64,000 nucleotides of DNA, taken from contig FNPS01000001.1 in the NCBI GenBank assembly GCA_900107365.1, forward strand, positions 62,001 to 126,000, in the 5' to 3' direction. Shown here in pieces: positions 44,412 through 51,959 of this stretch (position 1 is the stretch's first letter; the number at the start of each line of letters is the position of its first letter). Below the pieces are notes generated by a model. That model was given only the letters and a program-made list of their open reading frames with translations, did not search any database and was not told the origin of the DNA. A program made the translations under genes and the position numbers. This DNA is from Flavobacterium aquidurense. Its GTDB lineage: Bacteria; Bacteroidota; Bacteroidia; Flavobacteriales; Flavobacteriaceae.

Positions 44412-45578
44412 ATGAATTTATCCAAAACGAATGTCTTATTTATGGCAGCTTGCACTGGACTTATAGTTGCAAATCTGTATTACTGCCAGCCTTTAATTGT
44501 TTTAATTGCCAACGAATTTAAAATTCCTGAAGCCAGTGCTGGAACAATAACCTATCTGACTCAGGCGGGATATGCGATTGGTTTGTTTTTTATGGTTCCG
44601 CTTGGTGATAAACTGGAGCGTAAAAAACAAATTTTAATAACCACTTTTGCTTCTGTAATTGCTTTAATCTTAGCAGCGACAGCGAAAAGCTTTTTTCTTT
44701 TGCAAATTGCGTCTTTATTGATTGGAATTACTTCAATTGTCCCACAACTTATTTTGCCTTTGGCAGCTTCCTTGAGTTCTGTAGAACAGCGCGGAAAAGT
44801 TATCGGAACCATTATGAGCGGTTTATTGGTTGGGATATTACTTTCCCGAACTTTAAGCGGTTTTATTGGTCAGGTTTTAGGCTGGAGATCGATGTTTTAT
44901 ATCGCCGCCGGAATTTGTCTTTTGATCTTTTTTGTAATTCAGAATAAATTCCCCGTTAATAAACCTCAGTTTCAGGGAACGTATGGGCAGTTGATTCAAT
45001 CTTTATTTACTTTAATAAAAACGCAACCTATTTTACGCGAAGCAACCCTAATCAATGTGTTTAGTTTCGCACAGTTTGGTGCTTTCTGGACAACTATGGT
45101 TTTGTTGCTTTCAGGAGAGCCTTTTGGTTTTAATAGTGCTACAATTGGTTTATTCGGAATTGTTGGAGCATCGGGGGCTTTAGCAGCGCCGTTGGTTGGA
45201 AGATTAGGAGATAAAGGTGGTTCAAGAGTTGCTGTGGGATATGGTTGTTTACTGATATTATTAAGTTTTATAATTTTCTATTTTTCAATAGAAAGTGTCA
45301 TCGGAATTGCAATTGGAATTGTTTTTATTGACATCGGAATTCAGGGCGTTCATATTTCAAATCAAACCAGAGTTTATTCATTGCTTCCGGAAGCGCGAAA
45401 CAGACTAAATACGGTATTTATGTCGTTTAGCTTTTTAGGAACTGCTGCAGGATCGGCGTATGGATTGTTTTTATGGAAATTAGGCGGATGGCACGCTGTA
45501 GCTATCGGATGTGTTGTTCTTTCAGTATTGGCATTAACAGTTTACGGACTTACTTATAAATCAAAATCTAAAAAATAG
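44412..45578 (+). CDS. MFS transporter, drug/sugar-efflux type
   Basis: 388 residues, twelve hydrophobic segments. The major-facilitator A-motif is GDKLERKKQIL between helices 2 and 3 (about 67-77), and its repeat between helices 8 and 9 is GRLGDKGGSRVAV. SVEQRGKVIGTIMSGLLVGI is the helix 4-5 motif of proton-driven exporters. It resembles YgaY/AraJ-type efflux proteins of the inner membrane. Substrate unknown. Probably monocistronic with a leaderless promoter. Confidence 0.88.
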   Translation: MNLSKTNVLFMAACTGLIVANLYYCQPLIVLIANEFKIPEASAGTITYLTQAGYAIGLFFMVPLGDKLERKKQILITTFASVIALILAATAKSFFLLQIASLLIGITSIVPQLILPLAASLSSVEQRGKVIGTIMSGLLVGILLSRTLSGFIGQVLGWRSMFYIAAGICLLIFFVIQNKFPVNKPQFQGTYGQLIQSLFTLIKTQPILREATLINVFSFAQFGAFWTTMVLLLSGEPFGFNSATIGLFGIVGASGALAAPLVGRLGDKGGSRVAVGYGCLLILLSFIIFYFSIESVIGIAIGIVFIDIGIQGVHISNQTRVYSLLPEARNRLNTVFMSFSFLGTAAGSAYGLFLWKLGGWHAVAIGCVVLSVLALTVYGLTYKSKSKK

Positions 45579-45607
45579 AAAGCACAAATTGATACCGAAT
45601 TAATTTG

Positions 45608-45615
45608 TAAATTTG
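45608..45615 (+). promoter_or_regulatory. Candidate promoter -7 element of the cyclophilin-FKBP gene
   Basis: TAAATTTG fits TAnnTTTG; ATTG at 45588-45591 could be the -33 region. It lies 24 bases before the ATG at 45640. This supports that ATG rather than an in-frame upstream ATG at 45613, which would overlap the promoter. Confidence 0.5.
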
Positions 45616-45639
45616 CATTCAAAATTAAAAATAAGAACA

Positions 45640-46572
45640 ATGGAAAACGGAATATACGCTAAATTTAATACTAGCAAAGGTTCGATTTTAGTAAAATTGA
45701 CACACGACTTAACACCAGGAACCGTAGGGAATTTTGTAGCTCTTGCAGAAGGAAATATGGAAAATAAAGTAAAACCACAAGGACAAAAATTTTATGACGG
45801 ATTAACTTTTCACAGAGTAATTCCTGATTTTATGATCCAGGGTGGATGTCCTAAAGGAACTGGAACTGGAGATCCAGGTTATAAATTTGATGATGAATTT
45901 CACCCAAGTTTAAAACACGATCGTCCGGGAGTTTTAGCAATGGCTAATTCTGGACCTGCAAGTAATGGTTCTCAATTTTACATTACACACGTTCCAACTT
46001 CTTGGTTAGACGGAAAACATACTGTTTTTGGTCACGTTGTAGAAGGTCAGGATGTTGTTGATGCTGTTGCTCAGGGAGATAATCTTGACAACGTAGAAAT
46101 CATCAGAGTTGGAGAAGAAGCTGAAAAATTTAATGCTATCGAAGCTTTTGTTGGTTTAAAAGGTGCTCGTCTTAAAAGAGACGCAGCTTTAAAAGCAGAA
46201 TCTGAGGCAAAAATGGAGCAATTAGCTGCTGGTTTTGATAAAACAGAAAGCGGTTTACGTTACAAAATGATCCAAAAAGGAGATGGTAAAAAAGCAGAAG
46301 CAGGAAAAACGGTTGCTGTTCATTACGAAGGTTCTTTAGAAAGCGGAAAAGTTTTTGATTCTTCTTACCCAAGAAAAAAACCAATCGAATTTAGATTAGG
46401 TCAAGGTCAGGTAATCGAGGGATGGGATGAAGGTATTGCTTTATTGCAAGTTGGAGACAAAGCCCGTTTTGTAATTCCATCTGATTTAGCATACGGAGCT
46501 GCCGGAGCAGGAGGAGTAATTCCACCAAACGCAACCTTGATTTTCGATGTTGAATTGATGGAGGTAAAATAA
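45640..46572 (+). CDS. Dual-domain peptidyl-prolyl isomerase: cyclophilin fused to FKBP
   Basis: 310 residues from MENGIYAKFNTSKG. Residues 1-165 are a cyclophilin: FHRVIPDFMIQGG (catalytic Arg), GVLAMANSGPASNGSQFYIT and WLDGKHTVFGHVVEG. After a Lys/Glu/Ala-rich linker, residues about 205-310 are an FKBP domain: VAVHYEGSLESGKVFDSSY, GQVIEGWDEGIALL and LAYGAAGAGGVIPPNATLIF. Both active sites look complete, so one protein should have two isomerase centres. No signal peptide: it acts in the cytoplasm, in folding. A terminator follows. Confidence 0.93.
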   Translation: MENGIYAKFNTSKGSILVKLTHDLTPGTVGNFVALAEGNMENKVKPQGQKFYDGLTFHRVIPDFMIQGGCPKGTGTGDPGYKFDDEFHPSLKHDRPGVLAMANSGPASNGSQFYITHVPTSWLDGKHTVFGHVVEGQDVVDAVAQGDNLDNVEIIRVGEEAEKFNAIEAFVGLKGARLKRDAALKAESEAKMEQLAAGFDKTESGLRYKMIQKGDGKKAEAGKTVAVHYEGSLESGKVFDSSYPRKKPIEFRLGQGQVIEGWDEGIALLQVGDKARFVIPSDLAYGAAGAGGVIPPNATLIFDVELMEVK

Positions 46573-46605
46573 GAATTTAAGCAATTTAGGATTGTTTTAA
46601 ATAGT

Positions 46606-46638
46606 AATCCCATATGTTTCGGCATGTGGGATTTTTTT
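46606..46638 (+). terminator. Rho-independent terminator of the cyclophilin-FKBP gene
   Basis: AATCCCATATG pairs with CATGTGGGATT (one wobble), loop TTTCGG, followed by seven T. It is 34 bases past the stop. Confidence 0.88.
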
Positions 46639-46665
46639 ATATTTACTTAAAAATAAACCAAAATA

Positions 46666-46983
46666 ATGAAAGCAAAAATCTTAACACTAGCCGCTATAAC
46701 GTTACTAGCAGTTTCGTGTGGTACAAAAAAAACAGCTTCTACACCGGCTACACCGGCTACACCAGCTGTAACGGAGACTGCGAAAGCTGTAGAATTAACT
46801 CCTGAATTGGCTGCGGGTAAAAGTATGTATGAAAATAACTGTGCAAAATGCCACAAGTTATATGAGCCAAAGAAATTTACTCAGGAAGAATGGGCACCAA
46901 TTTTAGTTAGGATGCAGAAAAAAGCACATTTAGATGATACTCAAATGGCTTCAATTACAAGCTATATACATTCTCAATTATAA
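46666..46983 (+). CDS. Cytochrome c-type lipoprotein
   Basis: 105 residues. Lipoprotein signal with LLAVSCGTKK (Cys18), a Thr/Pro/Ala linker, then a single-haem cytochrome c domain: haem-binding CAKCH (about 58-62) and a likely axial Met late in the domain (RMQKKAHLDDTQMAS). It is a membrane-tethered periplasmic electron carrier. No oxidase or reductase gene is adjacent, so its partner is unknown. Own terminator downstream. Confidence 0.88.
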   Translation: MKAKILTLAAITLLAVSCGTKKTASTPATPATPAVTETAKAVELTPELAAGKSMYENNCAKCHKLYEPKKFTQEEWAPILVRMQKKAHLDDTQMASITSYIHSQL

Positions 46984-47011
46984 AGAGGATCAGAAAAATA
47001 TATTTATAATT

Positions 47012-47047
47012 AAACTATTCAGTAAGCCTTTATTGAATAGTTTTTTT
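47012..47047 (+). terminator. Rho-independent terminator of the cytochrome c gene
   Basis: AAACTATTCA pairs with TGAATAGTTT, loop of 12, followed by a run of T. It lies about 29 bases after the stop, opposite to the terminator of the converging Rnk-like gene. Confidence 0.85.
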
Positions 47048-47060
47048 GTTTTTAAAATGG

Positions 47061-47091
47061 CATAAAAAAACACCTTCATTATGAGGTGTTT
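47061..47091 (-). terminator. Rho-independent terminator of the Rnk-like gene
   Basis: AAACACCT (47068-47075) pairs with AGGTGTTT (47084-47091), with a seven-T run on the minus strand. It begins 7 bases after the stop at 47098. Confidence 0.8.
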
Positions 47092-47097
47092 CTAAAA

Positions 47098-47493
47098 TTA
47101 TGAATTGTCTGAAGTGTAATTATCAACAGCAATTATTCTTAACGTTTTTATTCCGGCTGGCAATTCCCAATCGATCTGATCGTTTTCTTTAAAACCAATT
47201 ATTGCTACGCTTAAAGGTGCTAAAATGGATATTTTTCTTTCGGAGACATTAACTGCCGAAGGTAAAACAATCTGAATTTTCATTTGCTTGTTTGCTTTTA
47301 CATCTTCGATGGTAACATAAGAATTGATTCTGATAATTGAACTGTCTAGAATATTTTCTTTGCTAATAATAGCGCGATCTAATTCTTGGGAAAGCAGAGC
47401 CGCTTCTTTAGCGTTTGTTTCGTTTTTACTTTTTAAAATCAGCTCTCTTAAAAGTTGATAATCTGTTTTACAGAAAATAGGTGTTGGTTTCAT
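47098..47493 (-). CDS. Rnk/GreA-GreB C-terminal domain protein
   Basis: 131 residues. An N-terminal helical part (DYQLLRELILKSKNETNAKE) and a C-terminal FKBP-like domain of the GreA/GreB family: VTIEDVKANKQMKIQIVLPS, KISILAPLSVAIIGFKENDQ and IDWELPAGIKTLRII. Known relatives (Rnk) bind RNA polymerase near the secondary channel without cleaving RNA, lacking the acidic tip of the Gre coiled-coil. A likely transcription modulator. Single gene. Confidence 0.85.
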   Translation of the reverse strand: MKPTPIFCKTDYQLLRELILKSKNETNAKEAALLSQELDRAIISKENILDSSIIRINSYVTIEDVKANKQMKIQIVLPSAVNVSERKISILAPLSVAIIGFKENDQIDWELPAGIKTLRIIAVDNYTSDNS

Positions 47494-47859
47494 GTTCTAA
47501 TTTATTAAATGTTGATTATAAGTATGGCATTGTCAATTTGTAAAGCTGTACAAATTGAAATTTTATATGTTTTGTTTTTGGAAAATATGGTTAAAAGAAA
47601 AACGATTATTCACTTGAAAGAAGTGAATCTTTCAAATAAAATAATGATTAAATTTTGGTAAAAAATCCTCCGCCTTAAGAAGAAAATGAAGTAGACGGAG
47701 GCCTAATTAATAAAGGCCTTGTTGTGTGAAATAATTATAACAGCAATTGGTTTTCTCTTTAAAGAAAACAACACTATTGAAGCTGTAAATAATAAGATAG
47801 TCACCACCATGAGAATGTAATAGAATTGTAAAGATAACGAAACCAAATTAAAAACTAGT
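47494..47859. other. Gene-poor spacer with GC hairpins
   Basis: Contains CCTCCG at 47668 and CGGAGG at 47695 as distant hairpin arms, and the palindrome AGGCC-TAATTAATAAA-GGCCT at 47698-47717, which could end transcription from the redoxin gene on the minus strand. A 67-residue frame (47703-47906) has one hydrophobic helix but starts inside the redoxin gene; I do not call it. Confidence 0.4.
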
Positions 47860-48414
47860 CTATTTCCATTTGATACTGCATCCCACACTAGGTTTTTGCT
47901 GCTCATTCAAACTTCTGTTGTAAATCAAAGCATCAATAGCACTGCGAAGATCGCTTCCGCTTAAAGGAATTCCGTTTCCAGGTCTGGAATCGTCCAATTG
48001 ACCTCGGTAGAATAATTTGTTTTGATTATCAAATAAGTAAAAATCTGGTGTACAGGCGGCGCCATAAGCTTTGGCAACTTCTTGAGTTTTATCAAATAAA
48101 TAAGGGAAATCTATTTTGTTTTGAAAAGCAAATTCAGTCATTAATTCCGGAGAATCTTCAGGATATTTTTCAATATCATTACTCGATATAGCAACTACTC
48201 CCAATCCCTGAACACGATAATCATTGGCAATCATGATAATTTCTTTGACAACATGATGTACAAAAGGGCAATGGTTGCACATAAAAATAACAAGTGTTCC
48301 TTTTGATCCTTTTACATCTTCAAACGAAAATTCATTATTAGAATTGGTGTCTTTTAGATGAAAGTCCGGAGCAATTGTTCCAAGCGGAATCATATTTGAA
48401 GGAGTTTGTGCCAT
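47860..48414 (-). CDS. Thioredoxin-fold peroxiredoxin-like (AhpC/TSA) protein
   Basis: 184 residues. Fold start APDFHLKDTNSN, then the active site MCNHCPFVHHV (CxxC, Cys46 and Cys49), and the cis-Pro loop GAACTPDFYLF. The CNHCPF pattern with downstream LDDSRPGNG is a known cytoplasmic thioredoxin-like family with redoxin character. It lacks a signal peptide. Likely a thiol oxidoreductase or peroxidase; partner unknown. Confidence 0.85.
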   Translation of the reverse strand: MAQTPSNMIPLGTIAPDFHLKDTNSNNEFSFEDVKGSKGTLVIFMCNHCPFVHHVVKEIIMIANDYRVQGLGVVAISSNDIEKYPEDSPELMTEFAFQNKIDFPYLFDKTQEVAKAYGAACTPDFYLFDNQNKLFYRGQLDDSRPGNGIPLSGSDLRSAIDALIYNRSLNEQQKPSVGCSIKWK

Positions 48415-48490
48415 TTTTTCTAAAGAATTAGTTATTCAAAAATAACTTTTAATTCTGTAAAAGAAAGACCACAAGGATAATTATTTTTTG

Positions 48491-48570
48491 CCACAGATTT
48501 CACCGGTTATGAAGATTGCTTCACCATTATTTAGATAAGGAAATCTTTAAAATCTTTAAAATCTGTGGCA
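48491..48570. repeat. GCCACAGATT-type inverted repeat (family E)
   Basis: GCCACAGATTTCACCGG at 48491 is closed by AAATCTGTGGC at 48559-48569. Between them the unit AAATCTTT is repeated in tandem (AAATCTTTAAAATCTTTAAA). It lies between two minus-strand genes. Confidence 0.55.
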
Positions 48571-48576
48571 TTATTT

Positions 48577-49470
48577 CTATGAGTTTAGAAAACTCAGTAA
48601 ATCTTCATTTAAACGATCTTTTGCTGTGTAAAATAAGCCGTGGGGGGCACCTTCATAAACAATAAAAGTATTGTTGGCTATAGCTTCTGCTGTCTTTTTT
48701 GAACTCAATTCAATAGGGACATTTTTGTCCTCATCTCCATGAATAATTAAAGTAGGAACTTTTATAGTATGAAGTTCATCTCTAAAATCTGTATTGTTTA
48801 ATGATTCGGCACATTTTAAGGTTGCTCTTGGTGAAGCAGCCGAGCACAGCTTTGTAAAATATTCTAATAATGGTGTACTCAAAGGTTTATTTATAATAGT
48901 AACACCAAAAAATATTTTGCCGAAATTTTCAAGAAACCCTATTCTGTCTTCTCTAATAGCAGCGGCAGTGGCTTCTCCTTTTTCTTTTGGACGCCCTTCC
49001 GGATTGTCATCCGTTTTTGCTAAAAATGGAATTATGGATGAAATTAAAGCGGCTTTTGTAACACCTTTTCCACCATGACGACTGAAATAACGAACTACTT
49101 CTCCACCTCCCATAGAAAATCCTACAAGTGTTGCATTTTCTAATTGCAGCTGTTCAATAATTTCACTTAAATCATCAGCTAAGGTATCATAGTCATAACC
49201 ATCCCAGGGTTGCGATGACTTCCCGAAACCACGACGGTCGTATGCAATAACTCTATAATTATTTTGAACCAGGAATTCCATTTGATATTCCCACATTTCA
49301 TTAGAGAGTGGCCAGCCGTGAATTAAAATGACAGGTTTTCCTTTTCCGTAATCTTTTACATAAAGGTGCACATTTTTGGCTGTTCTTATATATTTATCAG
49401 TGTTTTGTTCGTGGATATCAAAATCAAAATCCTTTATAGAGTGGTCGCTATTAAGTATCGTATTTTCCAT
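48577..49470 (-). CDS. Alpha/beta-hydrolase, chloroperoxidase-like
   Basis: 297 residues from MENTILNSDHS; a longer frame to 49521 exists but adds an unlikely basic leader. Oxyanion motif ILIHGWPLSNEMW, YDRRGFGKSSQP, nucleophile elbow VGFSMGGGEV (Ser about 130), acid in IHGDEDKNVP, His in GAPHGLFYT. This is the cofactor-free haloperoxidase/esterase group. In vivo such enzymes act as esterases or perhydrolases. Cytoplasmic. Confidence 0.85.
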   Translation of the reverse strand: MENTILNSDHSIKDFDFDIHEQNTDKYIRTAKNVHLYVKDYGKGKPVILIHGWPLSNEMWEYQMEFLVQNNYRVIAYDRRGFGKSSQPWDGYDYDTLADDLSEIIEQLQLENATLVGFSMGGGEVVRYFSRHGGKGVTKAALISSIIPFLAKTDDNPEGRPKEKGEATAAAIREDRIGFLENFGKIFFGVTIINKPLSTPLLEYFTKLCSAASPRATLKCAESLNNTDFRDELHTIKVPTLIIHGDEDKNVPIELSSKKTAEAIANNTFIVYEGAPHGLFYTAKDRLNEDLLSFLNS

Positions 49471-49603
49471 TTCTGTTTTTTTAATAGTTAGCTTACAATT
49501 TGTTACTCGTAAATTTAGCATTGGAGGTAAAAAAAAGGGTTACAGAATTAAGGATATTAATTACAGAATTAATAGGTTTGTAAATCAACTATATTAAGAT
49601 AAA

Positions 49604-49939
49604 ATGGATTTAACCTGGAGTGAATTTGAAAGAACTGAAATGCGGGTAGGAACTATAATCGATGTAAATGATTTTCCGGAAGCACGAAAACCCGCTTACC
49701 AGCTAACAATTGATTTTGGTACCGAGATTGGAATCAGAAAATCATCGGCACAAATTACAGTGCATTATAAAAAAGAAGATTTAGTAGACCGACAAATTAT
49801 AGCAGTAGTTAATTTTCCGAAGAAACAAATCGGAAAGTTCATGAGTGAATGCCTGGTTTTAGGCGCGATAGGAAAGGAGGGAGACGTCATTTTATTGGCT
49901 CCTGATTTTAAGATTGAAAATGGACTTAGAATAGGATAA
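49604..49939 (+). CDS. csaA: CsaA-type tRNA-binding/chaperone protein
   Basis: 111 residues, the exact size of CsaA. OB-fold related to the C-terminal domain of methionyl-tRNA synthetase: EMRVGTIIDVNDFPEARKPA, IGIRKSSAQITVHY, VNFPKKQIGKFMSECLVLGA. CsaA binds tRNA and has export-chaperone activity in Bacillus. Here single gene, divergent to the hydrolase at 48577. Confidence 0.9.
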   Translation: MDLTWSEFERTEMRVGTIIDVNDFPEARKPAYQLTIDFGTEIGIRKSSAQITVHYKKEDLVDRQIIAVVNFPKKQIGKFMSECLVLGAIGKEGDVILLAPDFKIENGLRIG

Positions 49940-49940
49940 C

Positions 49941-49990
49941 TAGTCTTCAGTCTCAGTTTCCAGACTGAAAACTGAGACTGCGACTGAATA
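49941..49990. repeat. CAGTCTCAGT-type palindromic repeat (family F), copy 2
   Basis: CAGTCTCAGTTTCCAGACTG and GAAAACTGAGACTGCGACTG form a hairpin between the convergent csaA and RBBP9-like genes. The same units as at 38836 and 55058. Confidence 0.65.
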
Positions 49991-50536
49991 CTATTTTATT
50001 TTTTCAATTAACTTTTGTAAAATCAACTGTCCTTCTTCCCAATATTTTAAATCAGAATCAGAGTTGATGTGTCCTTTTTGACCCACATTTACAAAATCGC
50101 TTCCCCATTTTTGAGCCAAAAACTGTTTTCTTTCAAAAGATGCATAAGGATCATTTTCACTCGCCACTACAATTGAAGGAAAAGGTAATTTTGAAGTTGG
50201 AATTGGTGAAAAATTACGTGTAGATTCAGGGGTATGTTGAGGTGAGTCAACATCAGCAGGTGCTACTAATAAGGCTCCAACAATATTTTTATTAGTATTA
50301 GATTCAGCCCAATGCAATACTAATGAAACAGCTAAACTATGTGCCACAAGAATAGTGGGTTGATCGAGTTTAGCGATTTCCTCATTTAATCTTGCCAGCC
50401 ATTCTTCGCGAACAGGTTCATCCCAATTATCCTGAACCAGACGAATGGAGTTTTCGAATTTTTTATGCCAAAAGGTTTGCCAGTGTTTGTCACCGGAATT
50501 TCCCAGTCCGGGTACTATTAATAAGTTTGTTTCCAT
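49991..50536 (-). CDS. RBBP9/YdeN-family serine hydrolase
   Basis: 181 residues. Small alpha/beta hydrolase: VPGLGNSGDKHWQTFW at the start (the G-x-x-x-S-x-x-x-H-W pattern of this family), WDEPVREEWLARL, nucleophile elbow VAHSLAVSL (Ser about 67), Asp in SENDPYAS and His in GQKGHINSDS. Cytoplasmic; natural substrate unknown. It starts 23 bases downstream of a secreted esterase gene on the same strand. Confidence 0.88.
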   Translation of the reverse strand: METNLLIVPGLGNSGDKHWQTFWHKKFENSIRLVQDNWDEPVREEWLARLNEEIAKLDQPTILVAHSLAVSLVLHWAESNTNKNIVGALLVAPADVDSPQHTPESTRNFSPIPTSKLPFPSIVVASENDPYASFERKQFLAQKWGSDFVNVGQKGHINSDSDLKYWEEGQLILQKLIEKIK

Positions 50537-50558
50537 TGCCGTGGATTTATTTTAATAA

Positions 50559-51389
50559 TTATTTTTTAGTTTGTTTCTCTTTTATAATTCGGTTTACTTC
50601 GTTTACAACTAGTGGAAAGGCAGGGTCTGTCATTCCGTGACCGTAACCGTCTAATTCGTAAAGTTTGGTTTGTTTGTGTCCAACTAATTTCATCATGCGC
50701 ATCATATAAGCGTTTTCTTCATAACGGCCTAACATTTCTAATTCGCGATCTCCTGTAATTAATAAAAGCGGAGGAGCATCGGCACGAACATAAAATAAAG
50801 GCGCATAAGCATCGATAGTTGGCGTAGTGTCCGGAATTCCGTTTTCTCGTCTAATTTCAAAATGTGTAATGCATTGTGCACTAAGCGGAATAAGGCCTGC
50901 AATTTTATTAGCATCAATTCCTTCTTTTTGAAGCCATTTTTTATCCAAACCATTCATCAAAGCCAAATAAGCTCCTGCAGAATGTCCGGAAACAAAAATT
51001 TGTGTAGTATCACCGCCATAATTGGCAATATTGTTAAAAGCCCAGGCAATTGCTGCTGCCGCATCTTCTATACATTTTGCAGCTTTAACCTTTGGTGATA
51101 ATCTATAACCAACCCCAATAATCGCAAAACCTTTATTTTTGAGCGCTTCCGGAATTTCCTTACTTCCGCCAGTTAATCCTCCGCCGTGAAACCAAACAAT
51201 TGTGGCGAAGTTTTTAGCGTTTTTTGGATAGTAAATATCCAGAACACATCTTTCGGTAATATAAGCATCGGTTTTACTGATTGCCTCGCTGTAATATGGA
51301 ATGTTCGATTTGGTTTCGTATTCTAATTTCTGAGAAAAGGAGGAAACTCCAAAAAATAAGAAACAAAGTAAAAAGATTATTTTTTTCAT
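50559..51389 (-). CDS. Secreted carbohydrate/feruloyl-type esterase (BD-FAE-like)
   Basis: 276 residues with a signal peptide (about 1-19, ending SFS). Alpha/beta-hydrolase with the HGG oxyanion motif VWFHGGGLTGGSKE, nucleophile elbow VSGHSAGAYLAL (Ser about 141), Asp in ITGDRELE and His in GYGHGMTD. The HGGG plus GHSAG pair places it in the hormone-sensitive-lipase/acetyl-xylan-esterase-like group. Periplasmic. Probably in one unit with the RBBP9-like hydrolase. Confidence 0.85.
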   Translation of the reverse strand: MKKIIFLLCFLFFGVSSFSQKLEYETKSNIPYYSEAISKTDAYITERCVLDIYYPKNAKNFATIVWFHGGGLTGGSKEIPEALKNKGFAIIGVGYRLSPKVKAAKCIEDAAAAIAWAFNNIANYGGDTTQIFVSGHSAGAYLALMNGLDKKWLQKEGIDANKIAGLIPLSAQCITHFEIRRENGIPDTTPTIDAYAPLFYVRADAPPLLLITGDRELEMLGRYEENAYMMRMMKLVGHKQTKLYELDGYGHGMTDPAFPLVVNEVNRIIKEKQTKK

Positions 51390-51522
51390 ATTGTATTAGT
51401 TGTGAGTTAGGTTAAGAATCTAAAATCTTAAGTCTAAAATCTAAAATAACAAATTTATGTATAAAAAAAGTCCAAAATGCAGGACAAATTGGACTCGTAC
51501 TTTTTAAAAAGTTTATTTGGGA

Positions 51523-51906
51523 CTAAATATCATCAAAATCAATATCAGTAAAGCTTGATCTTTGTCCTTCAGGTTTATCAGAACCGTATTCTTTTTTAAA
51601 ATCTTTTTGGTGTCTTTCAGAGATTACTTCCTCGCCTTTGTGGTTCAAGACGTATGAAGTCATTTCTTCTAGTATTTCGGCAAAAGCTCCAAAATCTTCT
51701 TTATACAAGTAAATTTTGTGTTTTTTAAAATGAAAAGAACCATCTTCTTCAGTAAATTTTTTACTTTCGGTAATTGTGATATAATAATCGTCAGCTTTAG
51801 TAGCTCTTACATCAAAGAAATAAGTTCTTCTTCCTGCTCGTAATACTTTAGAAAAAATCTCTTCTTTTTCTAACATGTCATTTTCTCTCATAATACGTTC
51901 TATCAT
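51523..51906 (-). CDS. DUF3276/PUR-domain nucleic-acid-binding protein
   Basis: 127 residues. Most of it is the PUR-like domain common in Bacteroidota: EEIFSKVLRAGRRTYFFDVR, YYITITESKKF, FHFKKHKIYLYKEDFGAF. Related PUR-alpha domains bind single-stranded purine-rich DNA or RNA. The acidic C-terminus ends TDIDFDDI. Start could also be at the second Met (MRENDM). Single gene before an ABC exporter gene 53 bases away on the same strand. Confidence 0.87.
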   Translation of the reverse strand: MIERIMRENDMLEKEEIFSKVLRAGRRTYFFDVRATKADDYYITITESKKFTEEDGSFHFKKHKIYLYKEDFGAFAEILEEMTSYVLNHKGEEVISERHQKDFKKEYGSDKPEGQRSSFTDIDFDDI

Positions 51907-51959
51907 TTTTGGAATTAATAGTACTCAAAAATCATAAAAAATTATCTATTACACAACAA

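Noticed and set aside
47703..47906. 67-residue minus-strand frame with one hydrophobic helix
   Set aside because: It starts inside the redoxin gene in another frame and has no independent start signal; the hydrophobic stretch alone is weak evidence. It could be a small membrane protein, but I cannot support it.
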